DNA of 64,000 nt from Mucilaginibacter_A sp050954285. GTDB taxonomy: Bacteria; Bacteroidota; Bacteroidia; Sphingobacteriales; Sphingobacteriaceae. Numbering within the stretch: position 1 is the stretch's first letter; the number at the start of each line of letters is the position of its first letter. Under the pieces are notes generated by a model. That model was given only the letters and a program-made list of their open reading frames with translations, was not told the origin of the DNA and searched no databases. A program made the position numbers and the translations under genes. The stretch is taken from NCBI GenBank assembly GCA_050954285.1, contig JBPBPL010000009.1, forward strand, positions 62,001 through 126,000, written 5' to 3'. Of this stretch, positions 9,003-17,370 are shown piece by piece.

Positions 9003-9839
9003 ATGTTCCAGTCAAAATTTAATTTGTACAATGTAGAGTGGCTCGATGTTGTATTTTCTGAAAGAAACAAAAGTTATGGTGCTTACGAACTGAGAAAGCA
9101 TTACAACCGTAATTTGGTAAAAGCACTATTAATTACGGCAACCCTGTTTTCGGCCGGGTTATTTTCTGCTTCTTATCTAATCCGTTCGCATCAGGATTTG
9201 GCAACTTCCATCAAACCGGATACTGAAACCATAATTGAATTAAGCGAAATTAAAGCGCCGCCAGTTGCACCGGATAAACCGATCAGCAAAAAGCCAGTTT
9301 TACCAACACACAGTGCAGCGCAGAAACCAATTCCATCCATTTCGCAAAATATGAAACCGGTTGCAGATGAGTTGGCGAAGATCGACCCAAAACCAATTTC
9401 TGCACAAAGCTCAATTGCTGGTGCAACTGATATTCCGGGAGATTTGCCCAGCCTGACTACGGCTGCAAATGGAAACGGCAACAGCACACAAGCTAAAACC
9501 GAAGATAACGGCGATGAAGTTGTGCCGTTTACAGCGATAGAAAAACTTCCGGCTTTCCCCGGCGGCATGGAAGCCTGGGCAAAATTTCTCAGCAAAAACC
9601 TGCATTATCCAGAACAAGCATCCAGCGCAGGTGTTTCGGGCCGTGTTTACATCAGTTTTATTGTAGAAAAAGATGGCAGGATCACTGATATCCAGGTTGC
9701 AAGAGCAGCAGGCTACGGCTTTGACGAGGAAGCAAAACGCGTATTAAAAATGGCACCGCAATGGAAACCAGGCATTCAAAACGGCAAGCCGGTTCGGGTA
9801 AGATATACAATGCCGATTAACTTTACCATTCAGGAATAA
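9003..9839 (+). CDS. TonB-type energy transducer
   Basis: The protein passes energy from an ExbB/ExbD motor in the inner membrane to outer-membrane receptors. The N-terminus (WLDVVFSERNKSYGAYELRK, then a membrane segment at about 40-61) is the form seen in many Bacteroidota TonB proteins. A periplasmic Pro/Lys-rich spacer follows. The C-terminal TonB domain spans about 180-278, with PAFPGGMEAWAKFL and the VSGRVYISFIVEKDG block. The ATG at 9003 is preferred over an upstream TTG at 8976. No exbB or exbD lies beside it, so the motor is probably encoded elsewhere. It could energise the receptor at 54.4 kb. Confidence 0.92.
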   Translation: MFQSKFNLYNVEWLDVVFSERNKSYGAYELRKHYNRNLVKALLITATLFSAGLFSASYLIRSHQDLATSIKPDTETIIELSEIKAPPVAPDKPISKKPVLPTHSAAQKPIPSISQNMKPVADELAKIDPKPISAQSSIAGATDIPGDLPSLTTAANGNGNSTQAKTEDNGDEVVPFTAIEKLPAFPGGMEAWAKFLSKNLHYPEQASSAGVSGRVYISFIVEKDGRITDIQVARAAGYGFDEEAKRVLKMAPQWKPGIQNGKPVRVRYTMPINFTIQE

Positions 9840-9863
9840 TATTGATCCGCAAATTTATACCGG

Positions 9864-9898
9864 TAAAAGAAGCATCACCGAAACAGATGCTTCTTTTA
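9864..9898. terminator. Hairpin from two facing dispersed motifs, after tonB
   Basis: TAAAAGAAGCATC (9864-9876) and its complement (9886-9898) form a 13-bp perfect stem with a 9-base loop, 24 bases after the tonB stop. The A/T-rich outer arms can serve as the U-tract. Each arm is an exact copy of the dispersed motif. Confidence 0.8.
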
Positions 9899-9965
9899 TG
9901 CCTTGTTTTTCAGGATGAATTGGGCAGGTAATTGATAATACGTTCGGTAACACGCTTTAAATTTT

Positions 9966-9973
9966 TAATTTTG
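9966..9973 (+). promoter_or_regulatory. Candidate -7 box for purL
   Basis: TAATTTTG matches TAnnTTTG and ends 22 bases before the purL TTG start. A good -33 partner was not found. Confidence 0.45.
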
Positions 9974-9995
9974 CGCTTCCATCAAACCCACAAAA

Positions 9996-12218
9996 TTGGA
10001 GTCGCAAAACTTAACCACCGTACAAACTGCCAAAGATTTAGGCTTACTTTCCGAAGAATACGATCGCATTAACGAAATACTGGGACGAGTACCCAACTTT
10101 ACCGAGCTTTCTATTTTTTCGGTAATGTGGAGCGAGCATTGTTCCTACAAAAACTCCATCACCTGGTTAAAAACACTACCGAAAGATGGTCCGCGGATGC
10201 TGGCCAAAGCCGGAGAGGAAAACGCCGGCTTGGTAGATCTGGGCGACGGCATTGGTTGCGCTTTTAAAATCGAATCACACAATCACCCTTCCGCTTTGGA
10301 GCCTTATCAAGGCGCGGCAACGGGTGTCGGCGGTATTAACCGTGATATTTTTACGATGGGCGCAAGGCCAATTGCACAATTAAATTCGCTTCGTTTTGGT
10401 GATCTAAAAAACGATCGCACAAAATGGCTGGTAAAAGGAGTAGTGAAAGGGATCAGCCATTACGGTAACGCTTTTGGCATCCCAACCGTTGGCGGCGAAT
10501 TGTTTTTTGATGACTGTTTTCAGGTAAATCCGTTGGTCAATGCGTTCTCCGCTGGCATTGTAAAAGCTGGCGAAACCGTTTCTGCAACTTCTTATGGCGT
10601 TGGTAATCCGGTTTATATTGTCGGTTCTTCCACGGGGAAAGACGGGATTCATGGTGCTGCTTTTGCCTCTAAAAATATTACAGAAGATTCTGTAAACGAT
10701 TTGCCAGCTGTGCAGGTTGGTGATCCTTTCCAGGAAAAATTATTGCTGGAAGCTTCTTTGGAAGTGATCAAAACCGGAGCCGTAATTGGTATGCAGGATA
10801 TGGGCGCGGCCGGAATTATCTGCTCCAATTCAGAAATGTCGGCCAAAGGTGAGCACGGAATGATTATCGATCTGGATAAAGTGCCAACGCGTCAGGAAAA
10901 TATGCAGCCGTTTGAAATTCTGCTTTCAGAATCACAAGAGCGGATGCTGATTGTGGTGGAGAAAGGCCGTGAAGCAGAAGTACAGGCTGTTTTTGATAAA
11001 TGGGATTTAAACTGCGTGCAGATTGGCGAAGTAACCGACACCAAACGCCTGGTTTATTATCGCCACGGAGAAATGGTTGCGGATGTTCCGGCCGATGATC
11101 TGGTTTTAGGCGGCGGTGCGCCGGTTTACGAACGTGAATACCGTGAACCAGCTTATTTTGCAGAAAATAAAAAGTTTAACATTGATCAGGTGGAAGAACC
11201 AGAAAATTTAAAAACAGTTGCCGGTCATTTGGTTTCTCACCCCAACATCGCGTCCAAACGCTGGGTTACCGATCAGTACGATTCTATGGTTGGTACGGCC
11301 ACCGTAACCACCAATCAGCCTTGCGATGCCGCGGTTGTTGCTGTAAAAGGAACTGACAAAGCCATTGTTTTAACGCTGGATTGCAATTCCAGATACGTTT
11401 ATGCCGATCCTGAAATTGGTTGCCAGATTGCCGTTGCCGAAGCTGCGCGCAACATCACTTGTGCAGGCGGCGAGCCGGTGGCCATCACCAACTGTTTGAA
11501 TTTTGGTAATCCTTACGTGCCGGAAGTTTACTGGCAGTTTGTAGGCGCCATAAAAGGCATGAGCACGGCTTGCACCAAATTTGAAACGCCGGTTACCGGC
11601 GGAAACGTAAGTTTTTATAACCAATCCAGTGATGAAGGTCCGGTTTTTCCAACGCCAACTATTGGTATGCTGGGCGTGATGGATGATCTTTCAACTTTAA
11701 CGCGTTCGGATTTCAGAAACGAAAATGACCTGATTTATTTGATCGGCGAATCCAAAAACGATATTGCTTCATCTCAATATTTAGCTTCATTTCACCAAAT
11801 TTCTGCTTCTCCGGCTCCATTTTTTGATCTGGAAAAAGAGTATGCCATGCATCAAATAATCAAGCAGTTGATCAAAGAAAAACTGCTGGTTTCTGCGCAC
11901 GATGTAGCCGACGGTGGTTTATACATTGCTTTGCTGGAATCTGCTTTGCCAAACCAGTTGGGTTTTGAGATTGAAACTGATGGGGAAATCCGCAAAGATG
12001 CTTTCCTGTTTGGCGAGGCGCAGGGCAGGGTAGTGGTGTCGATCAAACCGGAAAATCAGGAAGCTTTGGTAGAATTAATGGCCACTTCCGAAACCGAATT
12101 CAGCTTTTTAGGAACCGTAACTTCAGGTAGTTTAAAAGTTGACGACACTGATTTTGGGTCGGTAAAAGAAGCATCGGCTATTTACGATCATGTGCTGCAC
12201 AATATTTTAGGCGAATAA
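9996..12218 (+). CDS. purL: FGAM synthase, large subunit PurL
   Basis: PurL amidates FGAR to FGAM in purine synthesis, working with PurS and the glutaminase PurQ. The protein has 740 residues, the small-PurL size, and no glutaminase domain. Visible blocks are SVMWSEHCSYKNS, HNHPSALEPYQGAATGVGGI and GMQDMGAAGI, then a second ATP-grasp-like half with NCLNFGNP. It begins with TTG. The first internal Met is residue 44 and would remove the family N-terminus, so TTG is the real start. The VOC gene follows after 7 bases and probably shares the transcript. PurS and PurQ are not in the window. Confidence 0.95.
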   Translation: MESQNLTTVQTAKDLGLLSEEYDRINEILGRVPNFTELSIFSVMWSEHCSYKNSITWLKTLPKDGPRMLAKAGEENAGLVDLGDGIGCAFKIESHNHPSALEPYQGAATGVGGINRDIFTMGARPIAQLNSLRFGDLKNDRTKWLVKGVVKGISHYGNAFGIPTVGGELFFDDCFQVNPLVNAFSAGIVKAGETVSATSYGVGNPVYIVGSSTGKDGIHGAAFASKNITEDSVNDLPAVQVGDPFQEKLLLEASLEVIKTGAVIGMQDMGAAGIICSNSEMSAKGEHGMIIDLDKVPTRQENMQPFEILLSESQERMLIVVEKGREAEVQAVFDKWDLNCVQIGEVTDTKRLVYYRHGEMVADVPADDLVLGGGAPVYEREYREPAYFAENKKFNIDQVEEPENLKTVAGHLVSHPNIASKRWVTDQYDSMVGTATVTTNQPCDAAVVAVKGTDKAIVLTLDCNSRYVYADPEIGCQIAVAEAARNITCAGGEPVAITNCLNFGNPYVPEVYWQFVGAIKGMSTACTKFETPVTGGNVSFYNQSSDEGPVFPTPTIGMLGVMDDLSTLTRSDFRNENDLIYLIGESKNDIASSQYLASFHQISASPAPFFDLEKEYAMHQIIKQLIKEKLLVSAHDVADGGLYIALLESALPNQLGFEIETDGEIRKDAFLFGEAQGRVVVSIKPENQEALVELMATSETEFSFLGTVTSGSLKVDDTDFGSVKEASAIYDHVLHNILGE

Positions 12219-12225
12219 AAATTTT

Positions 12226-12615
12226 ATGCTGAAAATTAATCATATTCATCACATCGCGATTATCTGTTCGGATTACGAAAAATCCAAACATTTTTATACC
12301 CATGTATTGGGTTTTGAGATTGAAGCAGAAGTTTTTCGCGCAGCCAGAAACTCCTGGAAGCTCGATCTGAAAGTTGCCGGAAAATATCAGATTGAGCTTT
12401 TTTCTTTTCCCGATCCAACCCCACGTCCTTCGCGACCGGAAGCTGCCGGTTTGCGCCATTTGGCTTTTGCGGTGAGTGATCTGGAGGAAGCGATACTGTT
12501 TTTATCAGGCAAAAATGTGGAAACAGAACCGGTTCGGGTAGATGAATTTACCGGTAAACGCTTTACTTTTTTTGCCGATCCGGATGGTTTGCCGCTGGAA
12601 TTGTATGAAATGTAG
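12226..12615 (+). CDS. VOC-fold metalloprotein, YaeR/GloA2-like
   Basis: This is a single-domain glyoxalase-fold protein of 129 residues. Likely metal ligands are His9 (or His8), Glu57, His78 and Glu125, the spacing of the YaeR/SMU1112c branch of the glyoxalase I superfamily. It shows the family blocks FYTHVLGFEI, KYQIELFSFP, GLRHLAFAVSDL and DPDGLPLELYE. The substrate is unknown; members of this branch are often annotated as lactoylglutathione lyase without proof. It is tightly packed between purL (7 bases) and trmN6 (stop and start adjacent), so the three form an operon. Confidence 0.88.
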   Translation: MLKINHIHHIAIICSDYEKSKHFYTHVLGFEIEAEVFRAARNSWKLDLKVAGKYQIELFSFPDPTPRPSRPEAAGLRHLAFAVSDLEEAILFLSGKNVETEPVRVDEFTGKRFTFFADPDGLPLELYEM

Positions 12616-13320
12616 ATGAGTTCTGTTTTCCGTTTTAAGCAGTTTTCGGTAGATCAAAGCAATTGCGCCATGAAAATCAATACCGATGGCGTGTTGCTTG
12701 GTGCAATGGCTTCTGCAGAAAACCCGAAAACAATTTTAGATATTGGCACCGGAACCGGCGTTATCGCATTAATGCTAGCGCAGCGTTTTCAGAACTCAAA
12801 AATCGATGCAGTAGAAATTGACCCAGCTTCAGCCAAAACTGCGAAACAAAATTTTCTCAATTCACAATATGCAGAACGACTGATTTTGTATGCGATTGAT
12901 ATAGAAGATTTCTGGTTGCAAAAACCGCATCATTACGATCTAATCGTTTCCAATCCACCTTTTTATCTGGATACGCTAACTTCTCCGCAGGAAAACAAAA
13001 CACTGGCCAAGCACGCTACGGCAGATTTTTTTGAAAAATTGCTCGATTCTGTTCCAGATTTTCTCAGTTTAAAAGGCAGTTTTTGGCTGATCCTTCCACC
13101 AAAAACTGCACTTATCGTTAAAAAATTAGCTGCAAAATTGTATCTACAAACCGAAATTGCTGTTTCTTCTTTTGAAAACGATTTGCCTCATCGGTATCTG
13201 CTTTCTTTCGGCTTCAATCAAACCAAAACCGAAACGGCTTCTTTTATTATTTATAAAAACCCAAAAGTTTATAGCGATGATTATGAAAAGCTGCTAAAAG
13301 ATTTTTTGACTATTTTTTAG
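12616..13320 (+). CDS. trmN6: tRNA1(Val) adenine-37 N6-methyltransferase
   Basis: This SAM-dependent enzyme (TrmN6/YfiC family) adds a methyl group to A37 of tRNA-Val. The N-terminus KQFSVDQSNCAMKINTDGVL is characteristic. The SAM-binding loop is LDIGTGTGVIALMLAQ and the amino-methyltransferase motif IV is NPPF, in VSNPPFYLD. A family His-Ala stretch (AKHATADFFEKLL) is present. The length of 234 residues is normal. It starts directly after the VOC stop codon and ends the purL operon. Confidence 0.9.
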   Translation: MSSVFRFKQFSVDQSNCAMKINTDGVLLGAMASAENPKTILDIGTGTGVIALMLAQRFQNSKIDAVEIDPASAKTAKQNFLNSQYAERLILYAIDIEDFWLQKPHHYDLIVSNPPFYLDTLTSPQENKTLAKHATADFFEKLLDSVPDFLSLKGSFWLILPPKTALIVKKLAAKLYLQTEIAVSSFENDLPHRYLLSFGFNQTKTETASFIIYKNPKVYSDDYEKLLKDFLTIF

Positions 13321-13357
13321 ATTACTGATACCCAGCCGCTAAAGCTTGAAAATCAAC

Positions 13358-13369
13358 ATACTTCTTTTA
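13358..13369 (-). repeat. Dispersed motif core, GTAT form
   Basis: On the minus strand this reads TAAAAGAAGTAT. It ends three bases before the ATG of the phosphodiesterase gene, so the motif forms its immediate leader. Confidence 0.7.
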
Positions 13370-13371
13370 CC

Positions 13372-13893
13372 ATGAAAAAAATAGGCTTAATTTCTGATAC
13401 GCACAGCTACTTGGATCCGGCAGTTTTTAAACATTTTGCTGAGGTAGATGAAATTTGGCACGCCGGAGATTTTGGTAATATTGCCTTAGCCGATGAACTG
13501 GCTGCCTTTAAACCGCTAAAAGGCGTTTATGGCAATATCGACGGGCAGGATGTGCGCATCGTTTATCCGCTGAATCTTCGTTTTTACTGTGAAGAAGTAG
13601 CTGTTTGGATCACGCATATTGGTGGATATCCGGATAAATATAATGCGGCTGTGAAGCCGGAAATCTATACCAATCCGCCCAATTTGTTTATCACCGGGCA
13701 TTCGCATATTTTAAAAGTAATGTTTGATAAAAAAATCAATTGTCTGCATCTCAATCCCGGCGCAGCTGGCAAACAGGGCTGGCACAAAACGCAAACGCTG
13801 ATGCGGTTTTGCATCGATGGAAAAAATATTACCAACCTGGAAGTAATCGAAATTGCAAAACCTAAAATTGCAATTAACGAATCTCAAATTTAG
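13372..13893 (+). CDS. YfcE/MJ0936-type metallophosphoesterase
   Basis: This small calcineurin-fold phosphoesterase has 173 residues. The dinuclear metal motifs are all present: GLISDTHSYLD (D-x-H), HAGDFGN (GD), VYGNIDG (GN-D), THIGGYP and GHSH (TGHSHILKV). The family hydrolyses phosphodiesters in vitro and the physiological substrate is usually unknown. The closing LNPGAAGKQGWHKTQTLM block is seen in the YfcE group. It is followed after three bases by a copy of the dispersed motif, and rnhA converges on it. Confidence 0.9.
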   Translation: MKKIGLISDTHSYLDPAVFKHFAEVDEIWHAGDFGNIALADELAAFKPLKGVYGNIDGQDVRIVYPLNLRFYCEEVAVWITHIGGYPDKYNAAVKPEIYTNPPNLFITGHSHILKVMFDKKINCLHLNPGAAGKQGWHKTQTLMRFCIDGKNITNLEVIEIAKPKIAINESQI

Positions 13894-13896
13894 GTG

Positions 13897-13911
13897 GATA
13901 AAAGAAGCATC
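13897..13911 (+). repeat. Dispersed 15-bp motif copy
   Basis: GATAAAAGAAGCATC, an exact consensus copy, begins three bases after the phosphodiesterase stop and lies between convergent genes. Confidence 0.85.
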
Positions 13912-13939
13912 GGCCTGAATGCACTTTTATCAATTTGTG

Positions 13940-14410
13940 TTAAAACAGCTTTTCTTTAATTGCTTCTGCTTCAAAAAATAAATCAGTGGGCAAATCTCGT
14001 TGCTTGGCTGCGGCAACAGCCAGTTCATCGCAGCGCTCGTTTTCGATGTGGCCGGCATGGCCTTTCACCCAAACTAATTTTATTTGGTGTGATTGATACA
14101 AGGATACGAGCTGCAGCCATAAATCCTTGTTTTTCTTGTCTTTAAAACCTTTTTTAATCCAGCCGAAAACCCATTTTTTGTCAATCGCATCAATCACATA
14201 TTTAGAATCGGAGTAGATGGTGATGGCTTGACCGGGCTTTTTAATGGCTTCTAAAGCTTTGATCATGCCCATCAATTCCATACGGTTGTTGGTGGTTTTA
14301 CGATATCCGCCAGAAAGTTCTTTGTAGTGGTTGCCCGATTTTAAAATTGCGCCATAACCGCCCGGACCAGGGTTTCCGCTGGATGCACCATCTGTGAAAA
14401 TTTCAATCAT
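13940..14410 (-). CDS. rnhA: Ribonuclease HI
   Basis: RNase HI cuts the RNA strand of RNA-DNA hybrids, including primers and R-loops. The four acidic catalytic residues are visible: Asp7 in MIEIFTDGASSGNPGPGG, Glu45 in NNRMELMGMIKAL, Asp68 in YSDSKYVI and Asp128 in NERCDELA. The KGHAGHIEN loop supplies the catalytic His. The length of 156 residues is normal. An open frame extends 28 codons upstream of the ATG at 14410, but that stretch has no family similarity and was not used. Confidence 0.95.
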   Translation of the reverse strand: MIEIFTDGASSGNPGPGGYGAILKSGNHYKELSGGYRKTTNNRMELMGMIKALEAIKKPGQAITIYSDSKYVIDAIDKKWVFGWIKKGFKDKKNKDLWLQLVSLYQSHQIKLVWVKGHAGHIENERCDELAVAAAKQRDLPTDLFFEAEAIKEKLF

Positions 14411-14487
14411 ATCATCACAAAAGTAATTTTTTAGCAGGAAGAAAAATACCCTGTAAAAACAGCATAAAAAATTTAAGCATAAACCAC

Positions 14488-14517
14488 TTGACATTTAGCC
14501 AAAGATTTCTACTTTTG
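14488..14517 (+). promoter_or_regulatory. Promoter of tRNA-His
   Basis: TTG (14488-14490), a 19-base spacer and TACTTTTG (14510-14517) match the Bacteroidota housekeeping promoter. The predicted transcription start is a few bases before the tRNA at 14530. Confidence 0.75.
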
Positions 14518-14529
14518 TACCAACAAAAC

Positions 14530-14604
14530 GGTGGGCGTAGCTCAGTTGGTTAGAGTATTGGTTTGTGGTGCCGAGGGTCGTGGGTTCGAGCCCCATCGTC
14601 CACC
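14530..14604 (+). tRNA. tRNA-His (GTG)
   Basis: The acceptor arms GTGGGCG (14531-14537) and CGTCCAC (14597-14603) pair with one G-T wobble. The D arm GCTC, the anticodon loop TTGTGGT with anticodon GTG, and the TTCGAGC T-loop are clear. The extra 5' G at 14530 and the discriminator C at 14604 form the G-1:C73 pair specific to tRNA-His. CCA is not encoded. Confidence 0.95.
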
Positions 14605-14613
14605 CGTTCATGG

Positions 14614-14648
14614 AAAAAGTCTTCAGCAGAAATGTTGAAGACTTTTTT
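14614..14648 (+). terminator. Terminator after tRNA-His
   Basis: AAAAAGTCTTCA pairs with TGAAGACTTTTT, followed by a T-run. It starts nine bases after the tRNA. Confidence 0.9.
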
Positions 14649-14670
14649 GTTTTTAAAATATTTTTACCAT

Positions 14671-14705
14671 AAAAAAATGCCGTATGCTTGTTACACACGG
14701 CATTT
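14671..14705 (-). terminator. Terminator after the YtxH gene
   Basis: AAATGCCGT (14675-14683) pairs with ACGGCATTT (14697-14705). On the minus strand a run of T follows the stem, 19 bases past the YtxH stop. Confidence 0.85.
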
Positions 14706-14723
14706 CAGTTTATTTGGTAATTA

Positions 14724-15212
14724 TTAGCTAAAAGACGGATGATCAATATCTGCATCTTCGCCTTCTGCACCGTCGAGTTTAGTTTTCACAGCATCCACTG
14801 CTTTATCTTTCAAATTAGTGATGGCTTCTTTACCTTGTTGTGCTTTATCAGCAACTGTATTTCCAAGTTCCTGCAAAGAAGTACCCAGGTTGCTTCTGGT
14901 TTCTGTTCCGGCTTCCGGCGCAAACAAAACACCTAATGCAGCACCAATCACAATTCCACCAATTAAAGCGATGGCAACAGAAGCTGCATTTCCACCACTA
15001 ACTTTATCTTGTGCATATTTTTTTGCATCTGATGAATAGTCTTTTGCCTTATCTTTCGCATAACCTTTTGCATATTCGGCGTATTCTTTACCATGATCTT
15101 TTGCATAACTTTTTGCAGATTCTGCATAGTCTTTTACATGATCTTTAGCATATTCTTTCGCTTGGTCTGCGTACTCTTTAGTTTTTTTCAACAAATCTTT
15201 TTTGATACTCAT
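14724..15212 (-). CDS. YtxH protein with KDYAxxAK repeats
   Basis: The protein has 162 residues. Residues 1-75 are built from a degenerate repeat with YAK, YAE or YAQ every 7-8 residues (EYAKDHVKDYAESAKSYAKD). This is strongly charged, probably helical and LEA-like. A glycine/alanine-rich hydrophobic segment follows at about 78-102 (VAIALIGGIVIGAALGVLFA), ending in the YtxH signature LFAPEAGTETR. A charged amphipathic tail with QQGKEAITNLKDKAVDAVK closes it. YtxH proteins are membrane-associated and often induced by stress, with unknown function. The long N-terminal repeat is not typical, as most YtxH proteins begin with the hydrophobic segment. Confidence 0.82.
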   Translation of the reverse strand: MSIKKDLLKKTKEYADQAKEYAKDHVKDYAESAKSYAKDHGKEYAEYAKGYAKDKAKDYSSDAKKYAQDKVSGGNAASVAIALIGGIVIGAALGVLFAPEAGTETRSNLGTSLQELGNTVADKAQQGKEAITNLKDKAVDAVKTKLDGAEGEDADIDHPSFS

Positions 15213-15343
15213 AGCTTTGTGTTTTTTGTTTTAACAAGGATTAAATTTATTAGTTTAATTTTTTTAAATCTTTTTTAATTTCAGGAAGTACAAATGATGA
15301 AAATATTTTTGAAACCTGCAAAGAACTATTTATTTCTACCCGC

Positions 15344-16081
15344 ATGAAACAATTGCATGTTCAAACAATTAACGTAAGCTGGACGAAACCTGATCAAAAT
15401 ACGTATTTAGATTCTAATACTATTCGGATTTGGCGTACAAAAATTTCAGCATTTATCCCAAATCTGGTTCATTTACAAGCTTTGTTGGAAGCAGAAGAAA
15501 TAAAAAAAATCCAACGTTATCAGCAGGAAAAAGACCGGCAAGCCAGAATCATCAGCCGGGCAGTTTTAAGGATTTTGCTGGGAAGATATTTATCTGTTGA
15601 TCCGGTAGAAATTCGGTTTACATTAGATCATAACAAAAAGCTAGTTTTGCAACATTTAGCTTCAGAAAATTTATGTTTTAATGTTTCACATTCCGGAGGT
15701 TGGATTTTGATTGCGATTTCCAAAAATCCAGTTGGAGTTGATGTAGAACAAATCAATACTTCTTTTAACTACCAAAACTTGTTAGATTTTAGTTTTAGTT
15801 CAATAGAAAAAAACTGTATCCAAACAGCTGCAATTCCAATCAATAGCTTTTACAAATTGTGGACGAGGAAAGAAGCTTTGCTCAAAGCTACCGGAAAAGG
15901 TTTGGTAGATGATTTAACCCAAATTCCAAGTTTGGATGGTATTCATCAAAGTCCATATCGAGTAATTGGTTCCAAAACTAATTGGCAAATTACAAGTTTT
16001 GAGATAGATGAAAATCACATTGGCAGTGCTGCTTTTATGCCGGTAAAAACAGCAGTACAGTTTGTTAATTTTGAACTTTGA
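15344..16081 (+). CDS. 4'-phosphopantetheinyl transferase (Sfp type)
   Basis: The enzyme moves the phosphopantetheine arm of CoA to carrier proteins. The three family motifs are present: FNVSHSGGW, VGVDVEQI (the Mg-binding Asp/Glu pair) and FYKLWTRKEALLKATGKGL. The length of 245 residues matches the Sfp/Gsp group used for secondary-metabolite or fatty-acid carrier proteins, and is longer than AcpS. No synthase or carrier gene is nearby, so its target cannot be named. The 3' end overlaps the convergent lysC by 17 bases. Confidence 0.9.
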   Translation: MKQLHVQTINVSWTKPDQNTYLDSNTIRIWRTKISAFIPNLVHLQALLEAEEIKKIQRYQQEKDRQARIISRAVLRILLGRYLSVDPVEIRFTLDHNKKLVLQHLASENLCFNVSHSGGWILIAISKNPVGVDVEQINTSFNYQNLLDFSFSSIEKNCIQTAAIPINSFYKLWTRKEALLKATGKGLVDDLTQIPSLDGIHQSPYRVIGSKTNWQITSFEIDENHIGSAAFMPVKTAVQFVNFEL

Positions 16082-17327
16082 TTAAAAGTTGCGCCGTGTT
16101 TCTACTCAATTGTTCCAGCAAAATTATTTTTCCTGCTGATAATTCTTTTAGCAAAGCAACTTCATAATGCCTTACCGTAATCAATTCTGTTTCCAGGTTG
16201 TATTTGCAATTGAAACTTAATTTTAACTTCTGCAACAGTTTTTCAAATTTACTTGCATCAAAATCCAAACAAAAAGTAAAACTCAACGCTGAGGTTTGCA
16301 TCAGGTTTACTTTTAAAAGCAAATCTGCCAAAAGCTTGTAAATTTCACTCAAATGATATTCACTAATAAAAGAATGATCTTTGGAAAAAATAGAAACCAA
16401 AACCTGATTTGGCTTCACAATTATAATCGGAATTTTTACCGGAAATTCTTCTGTATTGATCACTGTTCCATTTTCCATCGGCTTTAAAAATGGTTTTACA
16501 TAAAGCGGGATTTGTGCATTTTGCAGTGGCCGGATAGTTTTTGGGTGAATGATACTCGCGCCATAATAAGCCATTTCAACAGCCTCGGCATAAGAAAGCT
16601 GATCGAATTTAACAATATTTTGAAAACGTTTTGGGTCACCATTATACACGCCGTCCACGTCTTTCCATATTGTAACTGACGTGGCGTTTAAGCAGGAAGC
16701 AAAAATTGCAGCCGAATAATCCGAGCCTTCACGGCCCAAAGTGGTAGTGAAATTTTCTGAAGTTCCACCTAAAAAACCTTGTGTGACCAGGATTTCGGCT
16801 TTCAACATTTCAGGAAGATCCTGATGGATTTGCGCGCCGGTTTTTTCCCAATCTACCAAACTTTCCCGGTAAGTATTATCCGTTTGGATATAACCGCGTG
16901 CATCCAACCAGCGGCTTTTTATTCCAACTTTATTTAAATAAGCGGTTACAATTCTGGAAGAAACCAGCTCACCGATAGAAACAATCTGATCATAAATAAA
17001 ATCCGGATCATCGTGCGGATCTTCTTCAATCATCCATTCAATTTCTACAAAAGTATTTTCTATTTCATCAAAGATTGGATCCGAAGAATCAAATAATTCA
17101 GCTAAAATTTGATTGTGATAACCTTTGATTTCTGCAAAAATGCCTGGTAGACTTTCCGACTGTTGCACGTAAGCCGAACTCAGTTTTTCTAAAGCATTAG
17201 TAGTTTTGCCCATTGCCGAAACTACAATCAGCAATTGGTCATCTGCATATTGCTTAACAATTTGAGCTAAATTTTGAATGGCAGCGGCATCTTTTACAGA
17301 AGCACCACCAAATTTAAAAACCTGCAT
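16065..17327 (-). CDS. lysC: Aspartate kinase, monofunctional
   Basis: The enzyme phosphorylates aspartate, the first step towards lysine, threonine and methionine. Residues 1-270 carry the kinase fold, with KFGGASVKDA at the N-terminus, the SIGELVSSRIV segment, TTLGREGSDYSAA and KDVDGVYNGDP. The remaining 150 residues are ACT-like regulatory sequence, diverged from the standard. There is no homoserine dehydrogenase domain. Length is 420. The start codon at 17327 overlaps a copy of the AC-form dispersed motif, which therefore covers the translation start. Confidence 0.93.
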   Translation of the reverse strand: MQVFKFGGASVKDAAAIQNLAQIVKQYADDQLLIVVSAMGKTTNALEKLSSAYVQQSESLPGIFAEIKGYHNQILAELFDSSDPIFDEIENTFVEIEWMIEEDPHDDPDFIYDQIVSIGELVSSRIVTAYLNKVGIKSRWLDARGYIQTDNTYRESLVDWEKTGAQIHQDLPEMLKAEILVTQGFLGGTSENFTTTLGREGSDYSAAIFASCLNATSVTIWKDVDGVYNGDPKRFQNIVKFDQLSYAEAVEMAYYGASIIHPKTIRPLQNAQIPLYVKPFLKPMENGTVINTEEFPVKIPIIIVKPNQVLVSIFSKDHSFISEYHLSEIYKLLADLLLKVNLMQTSALSFTFCLDFDASKFEKLLQKLKLSFNCKYNLETELITVRHYEVALLKELSAGKIILLEQLSRNTAQLLIKVQN

Positions 17328-17340
17328 ACTGTTTTTATCG
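17326..17340 (-). repeat. Dispersed motif, AC form, over the lysC start
   Basis: On the minus strand this reads GATAAAAACAGTATG and its last two bases are the first two of the lysC ATG. Confidence 0.7.
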
Positions 17341-17370
17341 GGTTAAAATTGAGTTTTTTTGTGATCGGAA

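Noticed and set aside
13940..14494. A longer form of RNase HI starting at 14494
   Set aside because: The extra 28 residues are Cys/Phe-rich with no similarity, and the upstream part lies close to the tRNA promoter.
14495..14698. A 67-codon minus-strand frame across tRNA-His
   Set aside because: It lies over the tRNA and its terminator, so it is not a protein gene.
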